Assembly: GCA_937973945.1 (NCBI GenBank)
Contig: CALJIY010000208.1
Span: 1-38,013, forward strand
Length of the DNA: 38,013 bases
Source of the DNA: an uncultured Saprospiraceae bacterium
Lineage (GTDB): Bacteria > Bacteroidota > Bacteroidia > Chitinophagales > Saprospiraceae
Direction of reading: 5' to 3'
Part shown: piece by piece, positions 1 to 6,742 of the stretch
How the letters are laid out: every line of letters starts with the position of its first letter
Position numbering within the stretch: the first letter of the stretch is position 1
Program-made: the position numbers and the translations under genes
Notes under the pieces: model-generated
What the model saw: the letters and a program-made list of their open reading frames with translations, nothing else
The model's database searches: none
Told to the model about the DNA's origin: nothing

Positions 1-1
1 A

Positions 2-559
2 AAAGCACAAATGAATCCTCATTTTTTATTCAATACCTTGAATAATATTTACGCCCTTGCAAGAACGCAGTCGCCTGATACACCAGAGATGATTTTAAAA
101 TTATCAAACCTATTGGACTATACCATCTACGAGTGTAACGAGACTACTGTACCTATTATAAAGGAATGGGAACTAATTGAAAATTATGTGGACTTACAAG
201 CGGTGAGAAATAGTAATCAATTAATGATTGCTATCCATCAAGAGATAGATAATGAGCAAACGCCAATTGCACCATTAATCTTAATTTCTATTGTAGAAAA
301 TGCATTCAAACATTCTACACAGCGGGGACAACAATTAGCGAATATCAAAATTTCTTTAGAGGTAATTAATCAAAAATTGACTTTTAAAGTTGTTAATACT
401 AAGTCCGTATCAGAAGTCAAAAAAAATAAGCCTAAGAAAAAAGGAATCGGCGTTCGAAATGTAAAGAAGCAACTAGCTTTGTTATACCCAAACAAACATA
501 CTTATCAAGTAGAAGAATTGGAGAATTCCTATACCGTTATTTTAAAGATTGATCTATAA
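2..559 (+). CDS. LytS/YehU-type sensor histidine kinase, C-terminal part (5' end outside window)
   Basis: This is the phosphotransfer and ATPase end of a membrane histidine kinase of the LytS/YehU class (His_kinase family). The frame is open to the window edge, where codons for K-A-Q precede the visible Met, giving the class hallmark QMNPHFLFNTLNN with the phosphorylated His. The methionine inside that motif is therefore not a start codon, and the sensor and membrane part lies upstream. A degenerate N box (SIVENAFKHS) and a GIGVRNVKKQL glycine box follow. A LytTR response regulator starts 82 bp downstream, so the two almost certainly form a two-component pair. The signal sensed cannot be read from this part. 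Confidence 0.93.
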   Translation, partial: KAQMNPHFLFNTLNNIYALARTQSPDTPEMILKLSNLLDYTIYECNETTVPIIKEWELIENYVDLQAVRNSNQLMIAIHQEIDNEQTPIAPLILISIVENAFKHSTQRGQQLANIKISLEVINQKLTFKVVNTKSVSEVKKNKPKKKGIGVRNVKKQLALLYPNKHTYQVEELENSYTVILKIDL

Positions 560-597
560 AAAAAACAATGACATGTTGTCAAGTTTTAAACGAAATC

Positions 598-630
598 GGT
601 CTCTACTCTCTATTCTCTGCTCTCTGTTCT
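598..630. repeat. AGAGAGY-type heptad repeat between kinase and regulator
   Basis: A pyrimidine-rich stretch (plus strand) whose other strand reads as imperfect 7-bp units AGAGAGC/AGAGAGT/AGAGAA. The same wording recurs at 11281-11340, 14200-14218, 16268-16349 and 26644-26664. It sits inside a presumed two-gene operon and so would be transcribed. A degenerate relative of the GATGTTGAC core, ATGTTGTCAAG, lies just upstream at 573-583. Confidence 0.6.
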
Positions 631-641
631 AAAAAAAAACG

Positions 642-1346
642 ATGAACCAAAAAATAAAATGTTTAATAGTAGACGATGAGCCCTTAGCCATAATGGTTCT
701 AAAAGACTTCTTAGAAAAAGTGCCTCAATTAGAATTGATTACCACTTGTGCAGATGCGCTACAAGCTTTTCAGGTATTAAACCAAGAAGCAATTGATTTA
801 GTTTTTCTAGACATAGAAATGCCTGGCCTCAATGGAATTGATTTTATCAAATCTTTGGCGAATCCACCAGCAATTATCTTAACGACTGCTTACAGAGAAT
901 ATGCCATGGAAAGTTATGAAATAGAAGTGGTTGATTATTTATTAAAACCGATTGCCTTTAGCCGTTTCTTTAAAGCGATTAATAAGTATTTAAAATCAGT
1001 CAATAATCTTGCTTTGGAGCAAACTGTTGAGCAAAAAACTTCCCAAGGTTCTATTTATGTATACTCCAATAAGAAAAATATAAAAGTTTATTTGGACGAT
1101 ATTTTATACCTTGAAAGTTTAAAAGATTATATCCGAATCCACACGAGTGAACAGCAAATAGTTTCTAAGGATACCATTAGTCGTTATGAAGAACTATTAC
1201 CTGATTCCTTTTTAAGAGTGCATCGATCTTTCATTATTAATACGGAAAAAATTAGTGCTTTTACACAGCACGATATTGAGATTGGTACAAAAGAAATTCC
1301 TATTGGGAGTAGTTATAAAAAGCGGGTGATGCAGTTATTGAAATAG
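642..1346 (+). CDS. LytTR-family response regulator
   Basis: A 234-residue cytoplasmic response regulator and the likely partner of the preceding LytS-type kinase. The receiver domain (about residues 5-120) has the acidic pocket D11-D12, the phosphoacceptor D57 in VFLDIEMPG, and the conserved lysine K102 in YLLKPI. The LytTR DNA-binding domain occupies about residues 133-233 (YLESLKDYIRIH, then SFLRVHRSFIIN). Length and domain order are normal for the AlgR/AgrA/LytR class. There is no Shine-Dalgarno sequence, and an A-run precedes the start, as expected in Bacteroidota. Target genes cannot be deduced. A two-way terminator follows the gene. Confidence 0.95.
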   Translation: MNQKIKCLIVDDEPLAIMVLKDFLEKVPQLELITTCADALQAFQVLNQEAIDLVFLDIEMPGLNGIDFIKSLANPPAIILTTAYREYAMESYEIEVVDYLLKPIAFSRFFKAINKYLKSVNNLALEQTVEQKTSQGSIYVYSNKKNIKVYLDDILYLESLKDYIRIHTSEQQIVSKDTISRYEELLPDSFLRVHRSFIINTEKISAFTQHDIEIGTKEIPIGSSYKKRVMQLLK

Positions 1347-1369
1347 AAACTATCACGTTCTAAAACAAA

Positions 1370-1404
1370 AAAGGCAGGCTGCCTTTTATAGCAGTCCTGC
1401 CTTT
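1370..1404. terminator. Bidirectional intrinsic terminator between converging genes
   Basis: Outer stem AAAGGCAGG (1370-1378) pairs with CCTGCCTTT (1396-1404). An inner stem CTGC/GCAG continues it with one bulged base. An A-run on the left and a T-run on the right let it serve both the regulator on the plus strand and the membrane protein on the minus strand. Confidence 0.85.
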
Positions 1405-1433
1405 GTGAATTCCACGATTTACTAGGAGGAGGA

Positions 1434-2615
1434 TCATTCTTCATAGCCATTCGTTATAGTGTGAGTCCCTTCATTGGTATAACTAGGCATACTACCTGTT
1501 TGAAAACCAATCGTTCTTTGTGGTATAGTCGGACTTGTCAACCCGGCAAACCGCTCCGCTCTTTTGCGAACCAAGTTACTAGTCTTCGTCTGAATACCAC
1601 TCCATAAGAGTGCAAGGGTAGAAGGAATAGATTCTACTTCCTCGTAGGCTACTTCAATACCACTACCTCTTCGGAATACCTCCACCGTAATAATACAGAA
1701 GTACGCTAAAACAATCGTAAAGCCAACCACGCCAGAAAACAAAGAACCCCAAAAACTAGCCACTTTTAATTGAGAAGCTGCTTTTTTAGATTGAACGGTC
1801 GTTGCTGCTGCAATTTTAGCATCCAAGCGATTTTGTTCTTTCTCTACCATATTGACACGGCTCTTTTTCCAAGCATCTACTTTGCCACTTTGTATCTCGT
1901 TCATCTTGGCTAGCTTACTAGCTTTGAGTGTAGCCAAAGCTGCCGCTTGTTCATGATACTTTCTAGCATGACTGTTGGCCCAGCTTAGCCCTTTTTTACT
2001 TTTTTGTTCGTACTCTTTAGCTTTTAAGTTTGCCTCTTCTATCTGCGTATCATATTGTGCATTTAAGCCTGCCACATTTCGGTCAAAGCCATCTTGTAGT
2101 AATTCCAAGTCTTGATTGTACTGTACATCTACTCGATCCATCCGCATTTTATAATCCTCTTTGATCGCAGAGTGATCTATTTCGATCGTTGCTAAGGTAG
2201 CCTTTGAGGTAAAAGCATGTCGGATACCATTCGTTGATAAATAAAAAGACAATACACACATGCCAATCGTAATACAACTAACAATGCCAAATAATACTTT
2301 GTACCACACATTTTCTAACTTCTTCCAAATGATGGCTCTCGTTAGTACCTGTAAAAACTTCCTGCCTCCTAATTCCAAAATAGAAACCATCAGTACAACT
2401 GCTAATACGGAAAGCGTAATAGAAATCACTTTCGACGTACCAGATAGTTCACTTTGCATAATGAACCATACGGTGACTGCCTCTGTAATAGCAGAGATGA
2501 CTTGTGCAATTTTACCTGTTATATCCAAACTAGGAACAATAGGTCGGAATAAGTCATAGAAATCCCGGTTGGTTGCAGATGACTCTATCTGCTTCAATTT
2601 TACATTTTTTTCCAT
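1434..2615 (-). CDS. Membrane protein with four transmembrane helices and a long central coiled coil, function unknown
   Basis: I do not recognise this 393-residue protein. Hydrophobic segments lie at about residues 36-56, 62-82, 106-128 and 288-310. Between the third and fourth is a charged, heptad-rich region (about 155-280) with many Lys, Glu, Gln and Ala, which is predicted coiled coil. The last 80 residues are polar and rich in Ser and Thr. Two helices, a short turn, a helix, then a long coil leading back to a final helix suggest a scaffold or tether, but this is inference. There is no catalytic motif. It is divergent from the small RHH-like gene and the S24-type regulator, and they share a 224-bp intergenic region with GTAACA repeats, so it is a plausible target of that regulator. 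Confidence 0.8.
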   Translation of the reverse strand: MEKNVKLKQIESSATNRDFYDLFRPIVPSLDITGKIAQVISAITEAVTVWFIMQSELSGTSKVISITLSVLAVVLMVSILELGGRKFLQVLTRAIIWKKLENVWYKVLFGIVSCITIGMCVLSFYLSTNGIRHAFTSKATLATIEIDHSAIKEDYKMRMDRVDVQYNQDLELLQDGFDRNVAGLNAQYDTQIEEANLKAKEYEQKSKKGLSWANSHARKYHEQAAALATLKASKLAKMNEIQSGKVDAWKKSRVNMVEKEQNRLDAKIAAATTVQSKKAASQLKVASFWGSLFSGVVGFTIVLAYFCIITVEVFRRGSGIEVAYEEVESIPSTLALLWSGIQTKTSNLVRKRAERFAGLTSPTIPQRTIGFQTGSMPSYTNEGTHTITNGYEE

Positions 2616-2654
2616 TATTATAGTTTAATTAAAAAGAAGTATATGATCGTGTTT

Positions 2655-2711
2655 GTAACAACTCATACACTGTGTGTTGCTATTTAGACGAAATAAGTAA
2701 CAAAAGTAACA
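2655..2711. promoter_or_regulatory. GTAACA repeats, candidate operator in divergent intergenic region
   Basis: GTAACA occurs at 2655-2660, 2697-2702 and 2706-2711. The last two are 9 bp apart, close to one helical turn. An inverted relative (TGTTAT) follows at 2732-2737. A minus-strand -7-like box (TACTTTTG, 2708 back to 2701) overlaps the repeats and could serve the membrane protein gene. The arrangement fits a repressor operator, perhaps for the S24-type regulator nearby. No binding is shown. Confidence 0.4.
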
Positions 2712-2742
2712 TTTGTAATTTAAGTTATTTTTGTTATCTTTG
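2712..2742 (+). promoter_or_regulatory. Bacteroidota-type promoter for the RHH-like gene
   Basis: TTTG at 2712-2715, a 19-bp spacer, then TATCTTTG at 2735-2742, an exact match to the known TTTG-N19-TAnnTTTG pattern. The predicted transcript starts near 2749, about 90 bp before the coding start at 2840. The -33 box directly abuts the GTAACA repeats. Confidence 0.6.
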
Positions 2743-2839
2743 TTTTGTGAAGAAAAATACTTAAAATGCAAGTAAGGGATTGGGTATATTATTTATTTCC
2801 AACTCCCTAACTATTTATCTAAACAAATAAACGATCCAG

Positions 2840-3043
2840 ATGGGAGACGATTTAAAAGTATTACGAGTAATGACGGTATGTCATCAGTTGGCTAAAGTGA
2901 ATGCTGCTAAAAAAGGAATAAAGCTCCAAATTTATATGGAACGCCTAATAGAAGCAGACGAGCAAGGGCTAATTGATTGGGAGAAATTTAAGTCGCTGAC
3001 TACAGAAGAAGGTGATAAGGAACAAGAGGCTAAATCAAAGTAA
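2840..3043 (+). CDS. Small ribbon-helix-helix-like protein
   Basis: A 67-residue basic and acidic protein with no clear relative I can name. Residues 5-38 follow the pattern of a ribbon-helix-helix DNA-binding fold: a short strand (KVLRVMTV), then a helix with AKVNAAKKGIKLQIYMERLIE, where a G-I-K-L turn separates two helices. The charged tail (38-67) has no visible domain. A well-formed promoter upstream and a following regulator gene 161 bp away support it as a real gene. It could be an autoregulator, or the antitoxin-like half of a pair, but no toxin is seen. Confidence 0.65.
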   Translation: MGDDLKVLRVMTVCHQLAKVNAAKKGIKLQIYMERLIEADEQGLIDWEKFKSLTTEEGDKEQEAKSK

Positions 3044-3166
3044 CATGTGCTGTATTTATTTTGTTATAAATGCCTTCAGAGGGTATCTACCTAAAGAAAA
3101 GGTCAAAACATCACCAAAATGAATAAATAAGTTTCATTTTTTTGCTAAGTATTAGATATATATGCT

Positions 3167-3174
3167 TACATTTG
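3167..3174 (+). promoter_or_regulatory. Probable -7 box for the S24-type regulator
   Basis: TACATTTG fits TAnnTTTG and lies 30 bp before the coding start. The nearest upstream TTTG (3141-3144) is 22 bp away, somewhat longer than the usual spacer, so the promoter is weaker than the one at 2712-2742. Confidence 0.4.
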
Positions 3175-3204
3175 ACCCCTTTTGATAGTAATAATTAGCA
3201 ATAC

Positions 3205-4038
3205 ATGAATAATATAGTTACACAACGCTTTGTAAAGTGCATTAAACAGTTAAAAGAGGATGGAACCATCCGTTCCATGCGTCAATTTGCCTTAGAGGTA
3301 AGTTATTTACCTCAAAGTTTAAGCGAAATATTGAAAGAGCGAAGAGATGTAACTATAGAATTGCTTAGAAAGTCAGTGGAAAGATATAAGATGAACCCTG
3401 TCTACATTTATACAGGAGAGGGACCTTTATTCATGACAGAAGAAGGGCATAAGAACTTCAGGGTGTTGACAGTCGTAACAAGTGCTTCGGATGATGAGCA
3501 AATTGTACATGTACCTGCACCTGCGCATTCCGGCTATGCTAGCCAATTAAATAATCCTGTTTTTATTCAGGACTTACCTTCATTTTCGCTGCCAGATTAT
3601 AAATATAAAGTAGGTACACATCGATCTTTTGATGTAGCTGGTGATGGGATGGAACCGACTTTATTTGAAGGAGATAAAGTGGTCTGTAGTTTTTTAGAAC
3701 CTACCCTTTGGGAGACCGCCATTAAAGATAATTTTGTTTACGTGATCGTCACACAAGCAGATGTATTGATCAAGCGAGTATTCAACCACCTTAAAGAAGA
3801 TAAACAATTAGAAATTTACGCGGACAATACCTTCTATTCTGCCTATCGGGTTGGCTTGGGAGATATTAGAGAGATTTGGTATGTGCGTGCGAAGATCAGC
3901 CCATTCTTGCCATCCCCACAAAATATTTCTAGTTTGATAAAAGAAGAAATGTTGACCATGAAAAAAGTCATGGGCGAGCAATCTAGAATGATACAGGAAA
4001 TGCAAACGATGATGAGTTCTATGAATGATCGTATGTAG
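3205..4038 (+). CDS. S24/CI-like transcriptional regulator lacking the self-cleavage serine
   Basis: A 277-residue regulator with an N-terminal helix-turn-helix region (about residues 5-70) and a LexA/CI-type C-terminal domain (about 135-232). In self-cleaving relatives the motif is GDSMEPT. Here it is GDGMEPT, with Gly148 replacing the nucleophilic Ser. The general-base Lys is kept (K190 in VLIKRVF). The usual Ala-Gly cleavage site also appears as Ser109-Gly110 (AHSGYA). Both changes point to a repressor that cannot cleave itself. The tail (about 240-277) is Met-rich and amphipathic, possibly for oligomer formation. With no cleavage, control would need ligand binding, dilution or partner proteins. 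A point change in one strain cannot be excluded. Confidence 0.88.
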   Translation: MNNIVTQRFVKCIKQLKEDGTIRSMRQFALEVSYLPQSLSEILKERRDVTIELLRKSVERYKMNPVYIYTGEGPLFMTEEGHKNFRVLTVVTSASDDEQIVHVPAPAHSGYASQLNNPVFIQDLPSFSLPDYKYKVGTHRSFDVAGDGMEPTLFEGDKVVCSFLEPTLWETAIKDNFVYVIVTQADVLIKRVFNHLKEDKQLEIYADNTFYSAYRVGLGDIREIWYVRAKISPFLPSPQNISSLIKEEMLTMKKVMGEQSRMIQEMQTMMSSMNDRM

Positions 4039-4065
4039 GGGAGGGGAGGTTTGGAGTCTAGTCTA

Positions 4066-4218
4066 GATGTTGACAAGTTAGAACACGGAGGCACTGGGAC
4101 ACGGAGTTTTATGCTAGATGTTGACGATAATGAACACGGAGTCACGGAGCACATGAAGTCTTTTCTATATGTTGACAATAATGAACACAGAGGCACGGAG
4201 GACACAGGGTTTTATAGC
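4066..4218 (+). repeat. Three tandem 51-bp units, each a GATGTTGAC core plus CACRGAG arm
   Basis: Units begin at 4066, 4117 and 4168, each exactly 51 bp. Each opens with GATGTTGAC (TATGTTGAC in the third) and continues with GAACACRGAG and further CACRGAG or CACTGGGA words. The units differ at several positions, so they are old copies or were copied from different sources. Short open frames here are by-products of the repeats. Confidence 0.85.
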
Positions 4219-4330
4219 GTATTCTCTGTGTGCTCTGTGACTGCCTGCCTACAGTATAGCAGTTTCAATAAGTTATAGTTCTCTATCTTAAACTCCGTGC
4301 CCCTGTGTCTCCGTGTTCAAAAAAACACTC
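4219..4330 (-). repeat. Reverse-oriented CACRGAG arms closing the 51-bp repeat block
   Basis: The plus strand reads CTCTGTGTGCTCTGTGAC at 4224-4241 and CCGTGCCCCTGTGTCTCCGT near 4295-4315, the reverse complement of the CACRGAG arms upstream. The whole of 4066-4330 can thus fold into a long imperfect hairpin. It fills the space between the regulator stop (4038) and the protease stop (4348). No GTCAACAT core is present on this side. Confidence 0.7.
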
Positions 4331-4347
4331 CTTTAACTCCGCGCCGC

Positions 4348-5976
4348 TTATCCTTTACTCTTCACCCCCAAAGCCTCAAAATCTCCATTCTTCAAACTCT
4401 CCAATGCCCTCAAGACAGTAGGATCAGTAGCATTAAAAATATGGTAGTAGGTATTGTTATTCCACACTTGTGCCCCAATCCATGCTTTTAAGTTATTGAG
4501 CATATTAGGCGGAACAGTTGGCTGCAATGCGACGGCATAATTATTCGCTTGAATCTGTTGTTGCGCATAGTATAAAAATGCTTTTTCTATACTTTTATTA
4601 ATTTCCTGATTGTTATAAAAAGCATTCCCATCTGGAAAAGATTGTAACAATTGCTGTCGACTATTATGAGAAAAATTGACAGCAAAGGGGAATAAAAGGC
4701 CTAAGTTATTCAATTGATTGTAATAGTTATCCGTAGTGCTTGGCACATAAATATCTGGGGTAATACCACCAACATCTGTTATCAAAGAGCGCTTATTTCT
4801 AGTGGTATACTTTCTTTCTTGAGGTACCGGCAATTGTCGAGTATATCCATTTTTAGGTAGTTTGTCAAGATAAGGAACTAGCCAATCTTGAGTAGCCGTA
4901 TAAGAACCTTGAACATTACGACCTGCTGGTGTATAGTATTTACCTATGGTAATACGCATCGCAGAACCATCTCCCAATAAATAAGATTGTTGTATTAATC
5001 CTTTGCCGTAAGAAGATTGGCCAATGACCAAGGCCCGATCCCAATCTTGCATAGCAGCCGTAAAAATCTCACTAGCAGAGGCGGTGCTTTGATTGACGAG
5101 TATCACGACTTTGCCAGACTCAAATCCACCATCTTTTTCTGTGTAATGCTCCTCTCTTTCGGTATTATGACTATGGGTAAATATGACTAATTTTTTCTTT
5201 TCTAAGAATTCATCTGCCAAACCTACTGATGCATCCACTACGCCTCCAAGGTTATTTCGTAAATCCAATATCAAGGATCGCATCCCCTCCTTTTTTAAAG
5301 CAGTAAGTGCTTCTTGAAACTCAGGTACCGTTAAAAAATTAAATCTCCCCACTTTTATAAAACCTACTTCATCTGTCAGCATGTGTGCAGCATCTACACT
5401 ATGTAATGGAACAGGCGCACGTTGTATCGTAATGTCTTGAATTGCGCCATTTCGTTCGTAGGTAATTTTTACGAAAGTGCTATCAGGCCCTTTGATTCGA
5501 TTAGCAATGGTATCCATTCTTAAATTGAGCGTAGACTGATCGTCTACTTTTATGATTAAATCACCTCTCTTTAAGCCAGCTAAATCCGCAGGTCCATCAA
5601 TCGTTATATCCGTAATCATTGCCTTATTATCAAGCGGGTAGAGCATAATACCAACGCCTTCTTCTGAGATACCATTATCGGCTTGTTGTTGTTTATCTAA
5701 CTCTTCTTTTGACTGATATCTAGAAAATGGATCCAGCTTCTCTAACATACTTCGAATAGCAATTTCTGCCAAGTAATCATTATGAGTAGAATCTACATAG
5801 TGGTTTTGTAAATAGAACATCGCCCAGTCTAATTTCTTAGCAGCATCTCCGCCATAATAGGTAGGTTCTGTAGAATTGTTCGTACTGGTTTCTTGTTTAG
5901 TTTCTTGAGCAGATAAGCAAGATTGAAAAAAGAAGCATAAAAGGAATACCACTAATGGTGGATAAGAGTTGATCAT
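4348..5976 (-). CDS. S41-family carboxyl-terminal processing protease (CtpA/Prc-like), lipoprotein
   Basis: A 542-residue periplasmic serine protease that trims the C-termini of envelope proteins. The N-terminus is a lipoprotein signal (hydrophobic stretch ending FFQSC, C20). A PDZ domain covers about residues 100-185 (EEGVGIMLYP, DLAGLKRGDLI). The S41 core follows, with the catalytic serine S300 in STASASEIF and the lysine K325 in SSYGKGLIQQ, 25 residues apart as in Escherichia coli Prc (S430/K455). The region after about 430 is not part of the core. Its 3' end faces a repeat block rather than an ordinary terminator. Confidence 0.93.
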   Translation of the reverse strand: MINSYPPLVVFLLCFFFQSCLSAQETKQETSTNNSTEPTYYGGDAAKKLDWAMFYLQNHYVDSTHNDYLAEIAIRSMLEKLDPFSRYQSKEELDKQQQADNGISEEGVGIMLYPLDNKAMITDITIDGPADLAGLKRGDLIIKVDDQSTLNLRMDTIANRIKGPDSTFVKITYERNGAIQDITIQRAPVPLHSVDAAHMLTDEVGFIKVGRFNFLTVPEFQEALTALKKEGMRSLILDLRNNLGGVVDASVGLADEFLEKKKLVIFTHSHNTEREEHYTEKDGGFESGKVVILVNQSTASASEIFTAAMQDWDRALVIGQSSYGKGLIQQSYLLGDGSAMRITIGKYYTPAGRNVQGSYTATQDWLVPYLDKLPKNGYTRQLPVPQERKYTTRNKRSLITDVGGITPDIYVPSTTDNYYNQLNNLGLLFPFAVNFSHNSRQQLLQSFPDGNAFYNNQEINKSIEKAFLYYAQQQIQANNYAVALQPTVPPNMLNNLKAWIGAQVWNNNTYYHIFNATDPTVLRALESLKNGDFEALGVKSKG

Positions 5977-6237
5977 ATGATTATAATTGATTGAATCTGT
6001 TATAGATGTTTTATTAGAATATTTGCCCTTACTCAGGTATTTGGTATTTGTTAATACGTAGGTTGATTAGAATAAAAAAGTGGGACTGAAGTAATATCTA
6101 AGTAGACGAAAATGGGTTCCACTAAGTAACGAGAAAATAATAGAATAGGTATGTGAATGGACTATTGGTGAAACTATGCGCTATTATTATTTAGAATTTA
6201 AGGTGTTTCTAGTATGGCATTTAATCTAAAAAGGTAC
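5977..6237. other. Intergenic region, nothing recognised
   Basis: The AT-rich gap between the protease start and the rpsU promoter. I found no small gene with a good start, no strong hairpin and no copy of the repeat families here. Confidence 0.5.
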
Positions 6238-6245
6238 TAACTTTG
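6238..6245 (+). promoter_or_regulatory. -7 box of the rpsU promoter
   Basis: TAACTTTG matches TAnnTTTG. No good -33 TTTG stands at the expected distance. The predicted transcript would start near 6252, about 35 bp before the ATG at 6288. This box also overlaps an in-frame TTG at 6243, which argues against using that codon as the start. Confidence 0.5.
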
Positions 6246-6287
6246 CGATCGAAATTTTTAAAAACATACTTTTCAAAATTATTTTGT

Positions 6288-6473
6288 ATGATCATTATTG
6301 ATGTAAAAGAGAAAGAATCTATCGATAAAGCGCTTAGAAGATATAAGAGAAAATCGCAGCAAATAGGAGTAATCAAAGAATTACGTAAGAGAAAACACTT
6401 CACAAAACCTTCGGTAGAACGTAGAGCAGAAATTTTAAAAGCTGCTTATAAGATAAAGAAATTTGGCGTATAA
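6288..6473 (+). CDS. rpsU: 30S ribosomal protein bS21
   Basis: A 61-residue small-subunit protein that sits near the 3' end of 16S rRNA and the anti-Shine-Dalgarno sequence. The sequence is typical: a short strand (MIIIDVKEKESIDKALRRYKR), then basic helices with ELRKRKHFTKPSVERRAE. I chose the ATG at 6288, because the longer frame adds a non-conserved 15-residue extension and would begin inside the promoter. There is no AGGAGG-like site before the start. This differs from the strong Shine-Dalgarno described for rpsU in Flavobacterium johnsoniae, where bS21 controls its own mRNA. An intrinsic terminator follows at 6533, so the gene is monocistronic. Confidence 0.95.
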   Translation: MIIIDVKEKESIDKALRRYKRKSQQIGVIKELRKRKHFTKPSVERRAEILKAAYKIKKFGV

Positions 6474-6532
6474 TTCGCTGTATCAACGTTTAATAGATGA
6501 AAAAAACTGTTAGATGTTGTACTTCTTTTAAG

Positions 6533-6578
6533 AAAAAGCCTTAACAGATGTTTTCATCTGCTAAGGCTTTTTGTTTTT
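6533..6578 (+). terminator. Intrinsic terminator of rpsU
   Basis: Left arm 6533-6550 (AAAAAGCCTTAACAGATG) pairs with 6555-6572 around a TTTT loop, with a single A-C mismatch in 18 bp. A T-rich run follows. Confidence 0.9.
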
Positions 6579-6742
6579 GGGATAGCATAACTTGTTTAGT
6601 TTTCAGTTAATTTTAATACCTTGATCCCTATAATACCTTGTTATCAGCTCGTTTTTTTGCTAAATTAGAGCTTATTCTAAAAGAGCCTTCGTATAGAAGG
6701 TTTGGTCGTAAAGCCGCCAAGCCCACTATAAAACCTATAAAT

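Noticed and set aside
4051-4278. Open frame of 75 codons
   Set aside because: It lies wholly in the 51-bp repeat block, and its residues simply repeat the unit.
6243-6287. Longer N-terminus for bS21 from a TTG codon
   Set aside because: The TTG overlaps the -7 promoter box and the 15 added residues do not belong to the family.
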